A stretch of 64,000 nucleotides of DNA from an uncultured Corynebacterium sp. (GCA_946220775.1 CAMIFC010000001.1:186001-250000), one strand, 5' to 3'. Counted from the stretch's first letter, positions 9,729 through 18,625 are shown. Notes: generated by a model from the sequence alone, not told the origin. Numbers and translations are program-made.

Positions 9729-9770
9729 CCCCAGGAGTTATCCACAGGCTCCTGGGGTTTTGTGTTTTTC
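9729..9770 (+). terminator. Intrinsic terminator with a DnaA-box-like loop
   Basis: A perfect 9-bp stem CCCCAGGAG/CTCCTGGGG (9729-9737 and 9749-9757) is followed by T-rich DNA. Its loop contains TTATCCACA (9738-9746), identical to the consensus DnaA box. A GGACGCCACC copy begins at 9776, just after the T tract. The stem ends the lepB-rnhB-DUF2469 unit. Confidence 0.9.
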
Positions 9771-9860
9771 TTTCCGGACGCCACCCGGTGACAGTGCAAG
9801 ATGCGGGCAGTGTCACGTCCGTGATGCGGTGGTTAATAGAAATGGGGAAGGGGAACACAG

Positions 9861-10265
9861 ATGTTGAACGAGACGGACGCCGGTCCAGGGCGAAATCGCC
9901 GGATTGGGCGACGAGGGGAAGCCGAGGCCTGGCGATATTTAGAGGACCGTGGGTGGGCACTGCTGGATAGCAACTGGCATTGCCGCTACGGGGAATTAGA
10001 CCTGATTTGTTGCGATCCGGATGAGGAGATCGTGTTCGTCGAGGTGAAATACCGTACGGACACGCTGCATGGTTCGGGGACTGATGCAGTTGGTCGACAG
10101 AAGCTGAGCCGCATGCGCATGGCAGCGGCCCGATGGCTGGAGCACACTGCTGCCCAGCGGGCGGTGGAGGCGCATGCCCGTGGTGACAGTTTCCAGGTGG
10201 TTCGTTTTGACGTGATCGACGTGGGACCAGATGGTGTGCGCGAGCACATCGAGGGGGTGGAGTAA
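9861..10265 (+). CDS. yraN: YraN/UPF0102 family endonuclease-like protein
   Basis: A 134-residue protein of the YraN family, which has a restriction-endonuclease-like fold and an unsettled cellular role. Conserved features are GRRGEAEAWRYLEDRGW, the GELDLI acidic motif and VFVEVKYR, which together form the presumed nuclease centre. The start is ATG at 9861. Its stop codon is directly followed by the start of the ComM/YifB ATPase, so the two genes are translationally linked. Confidence 0.92.
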   Translation: MLNETDAGPGRNRRIGRRGEAEAWRYLEDRGWALLDSNWHCRYGELDLICCDPDEEIVFVEVKYRTDTLHGSGTDAVGRQKLSRMRMAAARWLEHTAAQRAVEAHARGDSFQVVRFDVIDVGPDGVREHIEGVE

Positions 10266-11906
10266 ATGGCGGTGGGGCAAGCAACGAGCATGGCGCTGCA
10301 GGGCCTCGATGGTCTGCCGGTGGTCGTGGAGTGTGACTTGGGGCGGGGATTGCCTGGGGTGAGCATCGTGGGGCTGGGGGATGCCGCTGTGGTGCAGGCT
10401 CGTGACCGCATTCGCGCGGCGATGTTGAACACCGGCCTGCAGTGGCCAAAATCGAAGGTGATCATGAGTTTGTCTCCAGCTGACGTGCGCAAGGCTGGCT
10501 CTGGATATGATCTCGCGATGATCGCTTCCATTCTCATGGCTCAAGGCGGAACTTCGGTCGCTCGCGAGCTGTTGAACCAGTCCGTCGTGGTGGGCGAACT
10601 CGGACTAGATGGCAGCATCCGGCCGGTGGTTGGGGTGGTGCCCATCATGCTGTCCGCGTATCGACAAGGATTCCGGTATGTGGTGATTCCGAGGGGAAAC
10701 GCAGCGGATGCTGCAGAACTCATGACCATGTTGGGGGACATGGTTGTGATTCCGGTGGGGGACCTTGGTGAGTTTGTTTCCTGGTTGGGGACTGGGCACC
10801 CACCGACTCCGGCTGGTGGGGCTGATGGAGTGGGTGGATTGGCGTCCGAAAAGAAGGGGGAAGACGTCGACATCGACGAACATGATCGGCCGGACCTAGC
10901 GGACGTGATTGGGCAATACGATGCGCGACGGGGGCTGGAAATCGCGGCGGCGGGTGGGCACGCGGTCATGCTGACTGGTCCGCCGGGAAGCGGGAAATCC
11001 ATGTTGGCTGAGCGACTGCCGACGATTCTTCCTCCGATGAACACGACGGAAAAGGTTGAGGCCGCGGCCATCCATTCGATCGCGGGGCCGAAAGGGAACG
11101 TGGCGGCGATTTGGGCGGGGCGTCGACCGTATGTGGCGCCGCACCCATCGGTGACGATGGCGGCGCTCATTGGCGGGGGAGGATCCGGTGGGAATCCGCT
11201 GCCGGGTGCGATCAGCCTGGCGCACCACGGGGTGCTGTTCGTCGACGAAGCGGCAGAAACCCGGGCGGGGGTGCTGGATGCGCTGCGCATTCCGCTGGAA
11301 ACCCGGAGCGTCGAGTTGTTTCGGGCGCGGCGCACTGTGCGCTTCCCGGCACAATTCCAGCTGATTATGGCAGCAAACCCTTGCCAATGCGGGGCTGATC
11401 AACCGGCTCAGTGCACGTGCACGTCGGTGACGAAGCGGCGCTATCACACCAAAATCACTGGCCCTATGCGCGATCGCATTGATATCTTCCTCACCACGCA
11501 GCGCGAACCTTTGCTGGCCACGGGAGCAGACGCGATTACCACGGTTGGGGAGTCCTCCGCGGTCGTTGCCCAGCGAGTGGCAGAGGCAAGGCAGCGGGCA
11601 TCGCACCGCTGGCGCGAGGCCGGGCTAGGGGAAGCGGCGGTGAACGCCACGATCCCCGGGCGGCTGTTGCGCAAGGAATGGTGTGCGGACGAGGAAGGCA
11701 TGGTCGCGCTCCAGGAATACGTGCGAAGCGGGGAACTATCGCAGCGAGGAGTCGACCGCGCCCTGCGGGTGTCGTGGACGCTGGCCGACCTCGCTGGGGA
11801 CGATCGACCAGGTCTGATGCACGTGCTGGATGCCGCGGATCTTTATGCCGACCACGTCGATTCACCATTGGCTGCTTCCGGGCGAACAGGAGGTAAAAGC
11901 GCATGA
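10266..11906 (+). CDS. ComM/YifB-type AAA+ ATPase (Mg-chelatase-like)
   Basis: A 546-residue ATPase of the YifB/ComM family. In naturally competent bacteria ComM is a branch-migration helicase that extends integrated DNA during transformation; elsewhere its role is unclear. The N-terminal Lon-like ChlI domain contains GLPGVSIVGLGD. Walker A is TGPPGSGKSM and Walker B is VLFVDEA. A cysteine cluster (NPCQCG, CTCT) follows. The C-terminal part matches the Mg-chelatase subunit ChlI. It starts at the yraN stop and overlaps dprA by 4 nt, giving yraN-comM-dprA in one unit. A TGGCGTCC copy lies at 10841 in a charged linker. Confidence 0.92.
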   Translation: MAVGQATSMALQGLDGLPVVVECDLGRGLPGVSIVGLGDAAVVQARDRIRAAMLNTGLQWPKSKVIMSLSPADVRKAGSGYDLAMIASILMAQGGTSVARELLNQSVVVGELGLDGSIRPVVGVVPIMLSAYRQGFRYVVIPRGNAADAAELMTMLGDMVVIPVGDLGEFVSWLGTGHPPTPAGGADGVGGLASEKKGEDVDIDEHDRPDLADVIGQYDARRGLEIAAAGGHAVMLTGPPGSGKSMLAERLPTILPPMNTTEKVEAAAIHSIAGPKGNVAAIWAGRRPYVAPHPSVTMAALIGGGGSGGNPLPGAISLAHHGVLFVDEAAETRAGVLDALRIPLETRSVELFRARRTVRFPAQFQLIMAANPCQCGADQPAQCTCTSVTKRRYHTKITGPMRDRIDIFLTTQREPLLATGADAITTVGESSAVVAQRVAEARQRASHRWREAGLGEAAVNATIPGRLLRKEWCADEEGMVALQEYVRSGELSQRGVDRALRVSWTLADLAGDDRPGLMHVLDAADLYADHVDSPLAASGRTGGKSA

Positions 11907-13135
11907 CCGACCACCTGCTCGCATGGATCTACCTGCGACAAGTCACGGAAGCATCCAGCGAAGACATGCTCAACTTGCTGTGGCCGGATGGGTGGGAGCA
12001 CCGAACCGATCCCGACGCCGGCGTCATCGATCCCCGGGACGTCGCCTCCCGCATTTTGCATCGGGACGCCAGCCTGCCCACACGCGTCCTCGAAGCCACA
12101 GCGAATAGATACCAAACTAATCCGCGCCGGGAACTCGAGATCGCGCACTCGAAGGGATATCGGCTGATCACCCCGTCGGATGACGAATGGCCCCGTCGCT
12201 TGGACCAGGCTTTCGCACACATGGTGGGCAGCGGGGCTGATCATGATTCCGCGGTGCGCGGTTTGGCGGCGGCACCCTTTGCGTTGTGGGTGCGAGGCAA
12301 GGGCAACGTCGCGACGTTGTCGGAACACACGGTCACGATCGTGGGGACTCGCGAGCTGGATGCTTATGGGGTCACTGTGTCGCAGACGATCGCCCGCGAT
12401 CTTGCGTTGGCAGGATATGGGATTGTCTCTGGCGGTGCCAGGGGAGTTGACCGGGTAGCTCACCAAGCCGCGCTGGATGCTGGGAACTCGACGATCGCAG
12501 TGCTCGCCTGCGGCTTGGAAGTGGACTACCCGAAACAGAACCAAGCGCTGTTCTCCCAGATCGCGGAGCAGGGAGTTATTGTCAGCGAGTATCCCTTGGA
12601 AACCAGACCAGCCCGTCACCGTTTCCTCACCAGGAACCGATTGGTGGCAGCACTCTCGCGGGGCACGGTGGTTACACAGGCAGGTAATCGGTCTGGCGCA
12701 TTGAACACCCTGAACTGGGCCGAAGCGATGTTGAAGCCCACCATGGCGGTGCCGGGGTCGGTAACCAGTGCCGCGAACCAGGGCTGCCTCAACCGGATTC
12801 GCGACCAGCGTGCCAGCCTGGTGGCCAGCGCCGAGCATGTTCGTGAACTCGTGGAGACCCCGAGCGAATACGCCGCCCACATGGCCGAGAACCCCGAACA
12901 GCCGATGCTCAACTTCGATGGCTCAGCGGGAGCCGACGCGATGTCCTTAACCCAGATGACCGTCTTTGACGCCACAGGGATTCGCTCAGACAACACTGGT
13001 CAGCTCAGCCGCATCCAGCAAGATACCGGGTTGCCGGTGCAATTAGTCATGCGCACGCTCAAAGAATTGCAGACGTTAGGGTTCGTCCACCGCGACGGCG
13101 ATCGCTGGATCAAGGTGCGCCACCCGCAGGACTAA
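11903..13135 (+). CDS. dprA: DNA-processing protein DprA (Smf)
   Basis: A 410-residue DprA, a RecA loader that protects incoming single-stranded DNA during transformation and is also widely kept in bacteria not known to be competent. The Rossmann-like core shows VGTREL, SGGARGVDRVAH, LACGLEVDYP and SEYPLETRPARHRFLTRNR. A C-terminal winged-helix-like part follows. The ATG overlaps the ComM/YifB stop by 4 nt. A GGACGCCA copy lies at 12064. Confidence 0.95.
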   Translation: MTDHLLAWIYLRQVTEASSEDMLNLLWPDGWEHRTDPDAGVIDPRDVASRILHRDASLPTRVLEATANRYQTNPRRELEIAHSKGYRLITPSDDEWPRRLDQAFAHMVGSGADHDSAVRGLAAAPFALWVRGKGNVATLSEHTVTIVGTRELDAYGVTVSQTIARDLALAGYGIVSGGARGVDRVAHQAALDAGNSTIAVLACGLEVDYPKQNQALFSQIAEQGVIVSEYPLETRPARHRFLTRNRLVAALSRGTVVTQAGNRSGALNTLNWAEAMLKPTMAVPGSVTSAANQGCLNRIRDQRASLVASAEHVRELVETPSEYAAHMAENPEQPMLNFDGSAGADAMSLTQMTVFDATGIRSDNTGQLSRIQQDTGLPVQLVMRTLKELQTLGFVHRDGDRWIKVRHPQD

Positions 13136-13146
13136 GCTTGGGTGGC

Positions 13147-14049
13147 ATGACTGTTTCCCGGGATCCGAAAGTGTTGCTCGACCGCTATACGGATTATTTG
13201 CGCCACAATCTGGGGCGGTCCGAAAACACGATCCGCGCCTATCGTCGGGACCTATCCGATGCCACCGAAGCGCTAAAAGACATTTCGGGGTTCACATTGA
13301 ACCACGCGAGGGATGTTCTGGGCTATGCCGCAGATGATGGTGCCAGCCGCTCGCGGCTGGCCCGGTTAGCGTCCAGCATGAAAGGATTTGGGTCCTACCT
13401 CGCACACGAAGACGTCGTGACGGCCAACCCCGTGAGCGCGTTGAAAGTCCCGAAGCCGGGGCAGACCCTGCCCACAGTGCTTCGCAACGATCAAGCGCGT
13501 GAGCTACTGGAATCGATGCGGGAGGCCGCGCTCGACACCGCCGACGAAGGCAAAGGCAAGGCAAAGCGAATCCGCGACTGGTTTTTGGCTGAGCTGCTCT
13601 ACGCCACCGGTATCCGCGTTGGGGAAGCCGTCGCCATTAATATTGCCGACTTTGACCGCACAAACCGCATGGTGCGTGTCACCGGCAAGGGGGACAAGAC
13701 CCGGGTTGTGCCCTATGGGCAGGTGATTTCCGATGCGCTCGAACAGTGGCTGGCAGTCCGCCACGAATTAGGCAAACCAACTGGCGACGCTGTGTTCGTC
13801 GGGGTGCGTGGCGGCAGGCTCGACCAGCGAGAAGCCCGTCGCATCATCAATCACGCTACCGGATCGCTCAGTCCCCACGGGCTGCGTCACTCCGCCGCCA
13901 CCGCTGTCCTGGAAGGCGGGGCAGACCTACGCGTGGTCCAGGAACTCCTGGGGCACGCCTCGATGAACACCACCCAGATCTACACCCACGTGGGGATCGA
14001 CAGGCTCCGCTCGGTCTACCGTCAGGCACATCCACGCTCAGGCGAGTAG
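13147..14049 (+). CDS. xerC: Tyrosine recombinase XerC
   Basis: A 300-residue site-specific recombinase that, with XerD, resolves chromosome dimers at dif. The N-terminal SAM-like DNA-binding domain (YLRHNLGRSENTIRAYRRDL) precedes the catalytic domain. The catalytic arginine is in ATGIRVGEAV, the H-R pair in SPHGLRHSAAT, the second histidine in LGHAS and the nucleophilic tyrosine in TQIYTHV. ATG at 13147 is preferred to TTG at 13138. It starts 11 nt after dprA and overlaps the convergent M23 gene by 12 nt. Confidence 0.95.
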   Translation: MTVSRDPKVLLDRYTDYLRHNLGRSENTIRAYRRDLSDATEALKDISGFTLNHARDVLGYAADDGASRSRLARLASSMKGFGSYLAHEDVVTANPVSALKVPKPGQTLPTVLRNDQARELLESMREAALDTADEGKGKAKRIRDWFLAELLYATGIRVGEAVAINIADFDRTNRMVRVTGKGDKTRVVPYGQVISDALEQWLAVRHELGKPTGDAVFVGVRGGRLDQREARRIINHATGSLSPHGLRHSAATAVLEGGADLRVVQELLGHASMNTTQIYTHVGIDRLRSVYRQAHPRSGE

Positions 14050-14658
14050 CCGCACCCGCACCATCCCAAGCAGGTCGAAGGGATCGAAATATGCGTCACC
14101 GCGCCGGGCGCCCCAACTCAAGCCGTGGGGTTTACGTGCGGTCTCGGGCAGTTGTTCGCGGTTTGCCAGGCGCCCAATCCGCTGGCCACGGGTAACTTTC
14201 TGCCCCTTTTTCACCTCCGCGATGACCGGCTCATAAGTGGTTCGGATGCCACCCGGATGTTCAATGGACACCACCGGCGTTCCCGCAACCACCCCGGAAA
14301 ACGCGACCGTCCCGTGGAAACTCGCCAGCACTTCAGCGCCAGGAACAGCGCGAAGATCCACGACACGGTGCCCCGGTTGCCAATTCTTCTCCGGAATATC
14401 CAGCGGACGCGTCACCAGCGCCTGCGCCTGTTCCCGCGATTCCGGTCCCGGTACGGCCAGCGGTAGGCGGTGCCCCGCCCCATTTTTTAGGACGCCACCC
14501 GGTTCCACCACCTCCGGAACCGCACGTTCGATATCAAGCAACGGGGAAATCGCGTTAGCAAACGGGGTGATTAACAGCGCACTGAGAAGCAGCGCGATGA
14601 TGAGTGGGACGAGTGATTGTGCGGGGTATCGTGTTTGCCTGGGACATGGTGGCTGCAT
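14038..14658 (-). CDS. M23-type peptidoglycan-hydrolase-like protein, probably catalytically degenerate
   Basis: A 206-residue secreted or anchored protein. One hydrophobic segment (LVPLIIALLLSALLITPFANA) precedes a LytM/M23 domain. The domain keeps an HxxxD element (HRVVD), the GxxVxIEHPGGIRTTYEP stretch and GQRIGRLA. Where active M23 enzymes have HLHWGAR, this protein has HGLSWGAR, so one zinc-ligand histidine is missing. It may be a non-catalytic regulator, as LytM factors such as EnvC are, or a decayed enzyme. ATG at 14658 is chosen because the frame upstream shows no secretion feature. A GGACGCCACC copy lies inside at 14490 and another copy just upstream at 14676. Confidence 0.8.
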   Translation of the reverse strand: MQPPCPRQTRYPAQSLVPLIIALLLSALLITPFANAISPLLDIERAVPEVVEPGGVLKNGAGHRLPLAVPGPESREQAQALVTRPLDIPEKNWQPGHRVVDLRAVPGAEVLASFHGTVAFSGVVAGTPVVSIEHPGGIRTTYEPVIAEVKKGQKVTRGQRIGRLANREQLPETARKPHGLSWGARRGDAYFDPFDLLGMVRVRLLA

Positions 14659-15187
14659 GATCCTGAGTGTGGCGGGGTGGCGTCCTAAAATAAAGACCAA
14701 AAACGGCGTTGTGGATAAGGTAGAAAAGCTATCCACAGCTGCGACGATGCGTGCGGATGGCGTTTGGCAGATCGTGTCTTTTGAGGTAGGATTACCCCCG
14801 CAATGTGTCCACGCTCGCTGGCGCTAACCGGACGATGCGATATGAAGTGGTCGCTGATGAGGAACACAAAACCTTCATCAGGCCAGGTCAGCTTTATTTT
14901 CGTGAAGGTTAAGCGACCGGTGGGAAGCGGTCATATTGACTACACGTAGATGTTTTGTGTCCCCCATGTGATGGTCACCAACGGTCCCGGACGCGCCACG
15001 ATGCGCAATGGGTCACAGAGTGGCCTGCAGCCCAAGGGGAGTCTGCCGGCCAACGTTGTAAGCCGAACGGAAGTTCGTCGAGCGCGTTGAATGAAAACCG
15101 TAAACCCTAAACTTTTGAAAGCGAGGAAGGGGCGGCGGCGCACGAACGCGCCTCTTGGAACGAAAAGTATTCCGCCCCTGTAACACC
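14659..15187. other. Intergenic region between the M23 gene and rpsB
   Basis: This 529-nt stretch has no credible gene on either strand. It contains a GGTGGCGTCC copy at 14676-14685, an inverted DnaA-box-like pair at 14710-14737 and the rpsB upstream region. A TTGAAT at 15087 and TAAACT at 15108 form a weak promoter candidate with a 15-nt spacer. The long leader could hold the feedback site often found ahead of rpsB, but I could not identify one. Confidence 0.6.
14710..14737. promoter_or_regulatory. Inverted pair of DnaA-box-like sites
   Basis: TGTGGATAA (14710-14718), an exact consensus DnaA box on the minus strand, faces CTATCCACA (14729-14737), one mismatch from consensus. Together they form a perfect 8-bp inverted repeat, TGTGGATA/TATCCACA, with a 12-nt spacer. 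The pair lies upstream of the M23 gene and of rpsB. DnaA binding is inferred from sequence only. Confidence 0.5.
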
Positions 15188-16015
15188 ATGGCTGTTGTTA
15201 CTATGCGCGAGCTGCTGGACGCAGGCGTCCACTTTGGTCACCAGACCCGTCGTTGGAACCCGAAGATGCGTCGTTTCATCTTCACCGACCGCAACGGCAT
15301 CTACATCATTGACCTGCAGCAGACCCTGACCTACATCGACGAAGCATACGAGTTCGTCAAGGAAACCGTCGCTCACGGCGGCAACATCCTGTTCGTCGGC
15401 ACCAAGAAGCAGGCTCAGGAAGCCGTCGCTAACGAGGCTGAGCGCGTTGGAATGCCATACGTCAACCACCGCTGGTTGGGTGGCATGCTCACCAACTTCC
15501 AGACCGTCGCCAAGCGTCTGAACCGCATGAAGCAGCTTCAGGCAATGGACGAGGCTGAGGACGGCTACGAAGGCCGCACCAAGAAGGAAGTTCTGCTGCT
15601 GACCCGCGAGCGCAACAAGCTCGAGCGCGTTCTCGGCGGTATCGCTGACATGACCAAGGTGCCTTCCGCACTGTGGATCGTGGACACGAACAAGGAGCAC
15701 ATTGCTGTCTCCGAGGCGAAGAAGCTGAACATCCCAGTCGTTGCCATCCTGGACACGAACTGCGACCCAGATGACGTCGACTTCCCAATCCCAGGCAACG
15801 ATGACGCAATCCGCTCCGCAAACCTGTTGACTTCCGTGATCTCCTCCGCAGTTGAGGAAGGTCGCAAGGCACGTGCCGAGCGCCAGGCTGCTGCTGCGAA
15901 GGACGCTGCTGGCGACACCGGCAAGTCCGAGGCAGACGCAGAAGCTGCTGCAGAGAAGGCTGAGGCCACCGAGGAGAAGGCTGCTGAGAAGCCAGCCGAG
16001 TCCACCGAGGCATAA
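15188..16015 (+). CDS. rpsB: 30S ribosomal protein S2
   Basis: A 275-residue S2, needed for assembly of the small subunit. The N terminus (AVVTMRELLDAGVHFGHQTRR) is highly conserved, followed by FIFTDRNGIYIIDLQQT, HRWLGGMLTNF and the ALWIVDTNKE block. The last 45 residues or so form an Ala/Glu-rich low-complexity tail, typical of actinobacterial S2. ATG at 15188 matches the family start. Elongation factor Ts follows after 176 nt. Confidence 0.97.
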   Translation: MAVVTMRELLDAGVHFGHQTRRWNPKMRRFIFTDRNGIYIIDLQQTLTYIDEAYEFVKETVAHGGNILFVGTKKQAQEAVANEAERVGMPYVNHRWLGGMLTNFQTVAKRLNRMKQLQAMDEAEDGYEGRTKKEVLLLTRERNKLERVLGGIADMTKVPSALWIVDTNKEHIAVSEAKKLNIPVVAILDTNCDPDDVDFPIPGNDDAIRSANLLTSVISSAVEEGRKARAERQAAAAKDAAGDTGKSEADAEAAAEKAEATEEKAAEKPAESTEA

Positions 16016-16191
16016 TCTCTCGCCGCATCGCGCTGGATAATCGGCCGTGAGGTCGACGCCCAGCGAGACCGCTAAAGGTCACATATTGTTGGATGGCGGG
16101 CTTGTGGTGCCACGCGTCGTGAATCTCACGACCCAATAGGCGCCCAATCGGCCATCACATAAAACTTCCACACGAAGGAGGATCGCCACAC

Positions 16192-17010
16192 ATGGCGAAT
16201 TACACCGCAGCAGAAGTCAAGAAGCTTCGCCAGCTCACTGGCGCCGGCATGATGGATTGCAAGAAGGCTCTCGTCGAGGCCGAAGGCGACTTCGACAAGG
16301 CCATCGAGATCCTGCGCATCCAGGGTGCCAAGGACGTCGGCAAGCGCGCAGAGCGTGCCGCTTCCGAGGGCTTGATCGCTGTTTCTGGCAGCACCATGAT
16401 TGAGGTCAACGCAGAGACCGACTTCGTTGCCAAGAACCAGGAATTCATTGACTTCGCTAACCAGGTCGCTGAGGCTGCTGCAGCAGCTAAGGCCAACTCC
16501 CGCGAGGAGCTAGAGGCAGTCGAGGTCAACGGCCAGAAGGCTGTTGACGCGCTGCAGGAGCTGTCCGCCAAGATCGGTGAGAAGCTCGAGCTGAAGCGCG
16601 CTGTCACCATCGATGGCGACAAGGTTGCTGTTTACCTGCACCAGCGCTCCGCTGACCTGCCACCAGCTGTTGGTGTCCTGGTCGCTTACGAGGGCGATGA
16701 CGAAGAGGCAGCCCGTCAGGCTGCAATGCAGGTTGCTGCGCTGAAGGCACAGTACCTGTCTGAGGCTGACGTCCCAGAGGAGATCGTTGCTAAGGAGCGC
16801 GAGATCGCTGAGGCAACCGCTCGCGAAGAGGGCAAGCCAGAAAAAGCTATGCCGAACATCGTGAACGGCCGCGTGAAGGGCTTCTTCAAGGACGTCGTCC
16901 TGCTGGAGCAGCCTTCCGTCACCGAGTCTAAGAAGTCCGTCTCCCAGGTCATGCAGGAAGCTGGCGTGACCCTCAAGGGATTCGAGCGCTTCGAGGTCGG
17001 CCAGGCCTAA
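16192..17010 (+). CDS. tsf: Elongation factor Ts
   Basis: A 272-residue nucleotide-exchange factor for EF-Tu. The N-terminal UBA-like domain contains KKLRQLTGAGMMDCKKAL and the adjacent TDFVAKN core motif. Dimerisation subdomains follow. ATG at 16192 is preceded by a strong AAGGAGG. It lies downstream of rpsB in the standard bacterial order and is followed by a strong terminator. Confidence 0.97.
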   Translation: MANYTAAEVKKLRQLTGAGMMDCKKALVEAEGDFDKAIEILRIQGAKDVGKRAERAASEGLIAVSGSTMIEVNAETDFVAKNQEFIDFANQVAEAAAAAKANSREELEAVEVNGQKAVDALQELSAKIGEKLELKRAVTIDGDKVAVYLHQRSADLPPAVGVLVAYEGDDEEAARQAAMQVAALKAQYLSEADVPEEIVAKEREIAEATAREEGKPEKAMPNIVNGRVKGFFKDVVLLEQPSVTESKKSVSQVMQEAGVTLKGFERFEVGQA

Positions 17011-17074
17011 AGCACTTGGACAAAGCGGCTAGTTAGGGGTGAAGTTTTCCACTAACCAGCACGTTTTGAACACA

Positions 17075-17113
17075 CAGCCACCCGCCCCGTACCAGGGGAG
17101 GGTGGCTGTTTTC
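17075..17113 (+). terminator. Intrinsic terminator after tsf
   Basis: CAGCCACCC (17075-17083) pairs with GGGTGGCTG (17100-17108) and is followed by TTTTC. It separates rpsB-tsf from pyrH. Confidence 0.9.
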
Positions 17114-17171
17114 ATTGGGCTATAATCCCTTGAGAGTACCCCCAGATCCCCTACGCAAAAGAGGAGAAACC

Positions 17172-17984
17172 TTGAGCACCGCAGACCGCGCGACCGAGAA
17201 CCCCAACAACCAGGCCGGAATGAACCAATCGGCTGGTGGCTCGACGGCCGCTGCTCACGACGGTGAGAATCGCAAGGCGTTCAAGCGCGTCATGTTGAAG
17301 CTCGGTGGTGAGATGTTCGGTGGCGGATCCGTCGGCATCGACCCAGACGTGGTGCAAAACGTTGCTCGTCAGATCACCGAGGTTGCAACCAGTGGTGTGG
17401 AAGTCGCCGTCGTCATTGGTGGCGGCAACTTCTTCCGCGGCGCTGAGCTTCAGCAGCGCGGCCTGGACCGTTCGCGGTCGGACTACATGGGCATGCTGGG
17501 AACCGTCATGAACTGCTTGGCTCTGCAGGACTTCCTGGAGCAAGAGGGCGTGGACTGTCGCGTCCAGACCGCTATCCAGATGACCCAGGTCGCAGAGCCT
17601 TATTTGCCACTGCGTGCGGATCGCCACCTGGAGAAGGGGCGCGTAGTCATCTTCGGTGCCGGTATGGGCATGCCGTACTTCTCCACGGACACGACCGCGG
17701 CTCAGCGCGCCCTGGAGATCGGTTGCGACGTGCTGCTCATGGCGAAAGCCGTGGACGGCGTGTACTCCGCTGACCCGCGCACGAATCCGGACGCCGAATT
17801 GTTCCACGAAATTACCCCACGGGAGGTCATCGAACGCGGCCTGAAGGTTGCGGACGCCACCGCCTTCAGCCTGTGTATGGATAACAACATGCCGATCCTG
17901 GTGTTCAACCTGCTCCACGAGGGTAATATTGCACGCGCCTGCGCCGGTGAGCGCATCGGCACCTTCGTCCACTCCGAGGCATAA
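17172..17984 (+). CDS. pyrH: UMP kinase
   Basis: A UMP kinase of about 270 residues that converts UMP to UDP in pyrimidine synthesis. The amino-acid-kinase fold shows VMLKLGGEMFGGG, VIGGGNFFRG, MGMLGTVMN and MAKAVDGVYSADP. TTG at 17172 follows GAGGAG and gives a polar N-terminal extension of about 35 residues before the fold, as in several corynebacterial orthologues. A GGACGCCACC copy lies at 17852. The ribosome recycling factor follows after 36 nt. Confidence 0.95.
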   Translation: MSTADRATENPNNQAGMNQSAGGSTAAAHDGENRKAFKRVMLKLGGEMFGGGSVGIDPDVVQNVARQITEVATSGVEVAVVIGGGNFFRGAELQQRGLDRSRSDYMGMLGTVMNCLALQDFLEQEGVDCRVQTAIQMTQVAEPYLPLRADRHLEKGRVVIFGAGMGMPYFSTDTTAAQRALEIGCDVLLMAKAVDGVYSADPRTNPDAELFHEITPREVIERGLKVADATAFSLCMDNNMPILVFNLLHEGNIARACAGERIGTFVHSEA

Positions 17985-18020
17985 CTACCGAGTATTAAAC
18001 AGACTGGTAAAATTACACCC

Positions 18021-18578
18021 ATGATTGATGACATCCTGCTTGAATCCGAAGAACGCATGACCAACTCCGTGGAACATGCGCGCGAGGACCTCACCACGAT
18101 CCGCACTGGTCGTGCGAATCCTGCCATGTTCAACGGCGTGATCGCCGAGTACTACGGCGTGCCCACCCCCATCACTCAGATGGCAACCATTAGCGTTCCG
18201 GAAGCACGGATGCTGCTGATTAAGCCTTACGAGCACAACACGATGCAGGACATCGAAAACGCCATCCGCAACTCCGACTTGGGTGTTAACCCCACCAACG
18301 ACGGTCAGGTTTTGCGCGTCACGATTCCACAGCTGACGGAGGAACGCCGTCGCGACATGACGAAGCAGGCCAAGGCCAAGGGCGAGGACGCGAAGATCGC
18401 GATCCGCAACATCCGCCGCAAGGGCATGGAACAGCTCTCCAAGATCCAAAAGGACGGCGAAGCCGGTGAGGATGAGGTCAAGGCTGGCGAGGCAGAGCTG
18501 GAAAAGACGACTGCTAAGTACGTGGCTCAGGTCGATGACCTAGTGGAGCACAAGGAAGCTGAGCTGATGGAGGTCTAA
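18021..18578 (+). CDS. frr: Ribosome recycling factor
   Basis: A 185-residue RRF of canonical length, which with EF-G splits post-termination ribosomes. Diagnostic stretches are the N-terminal DILLESEERM, TGRANPAMF, the PEARMLLIKPYE segment and LTEERRRDM. ATG at 18021 is the only sensible start. The pyrH-frr-cdsA order is widely conserved. Confidence 0.97.
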   Translation: MIDDILLESEERMTNSVEHAREDLTTIRTGRANPAMFNGVIAEYYGVPTPITQMATISVPEARMLLIKPYEHNTMQDIENAIRNSDLGVNPTNDGQVLRVTIPQLTEERRRDMTKQAKAKGEDAKIAIRNIRRKGMEQLSKIQKDGEAGEDEVKAGEAELEKTTAKYVAQVDDLVEHKEAELMEV

Positions 18579-18625
18579 TCAGACCTTCGAGTTCTTAATC
18601 ACTTGGCTTTCTTAAGGGAGGGCGC

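Noticed and set aside
14237..14827. A 196-codon plus-strand frame opposite the M23 gene
   Set aside because: It lacks any conserved feature, while the minus strand encodes an M23 domain with a hydrophobic leader.
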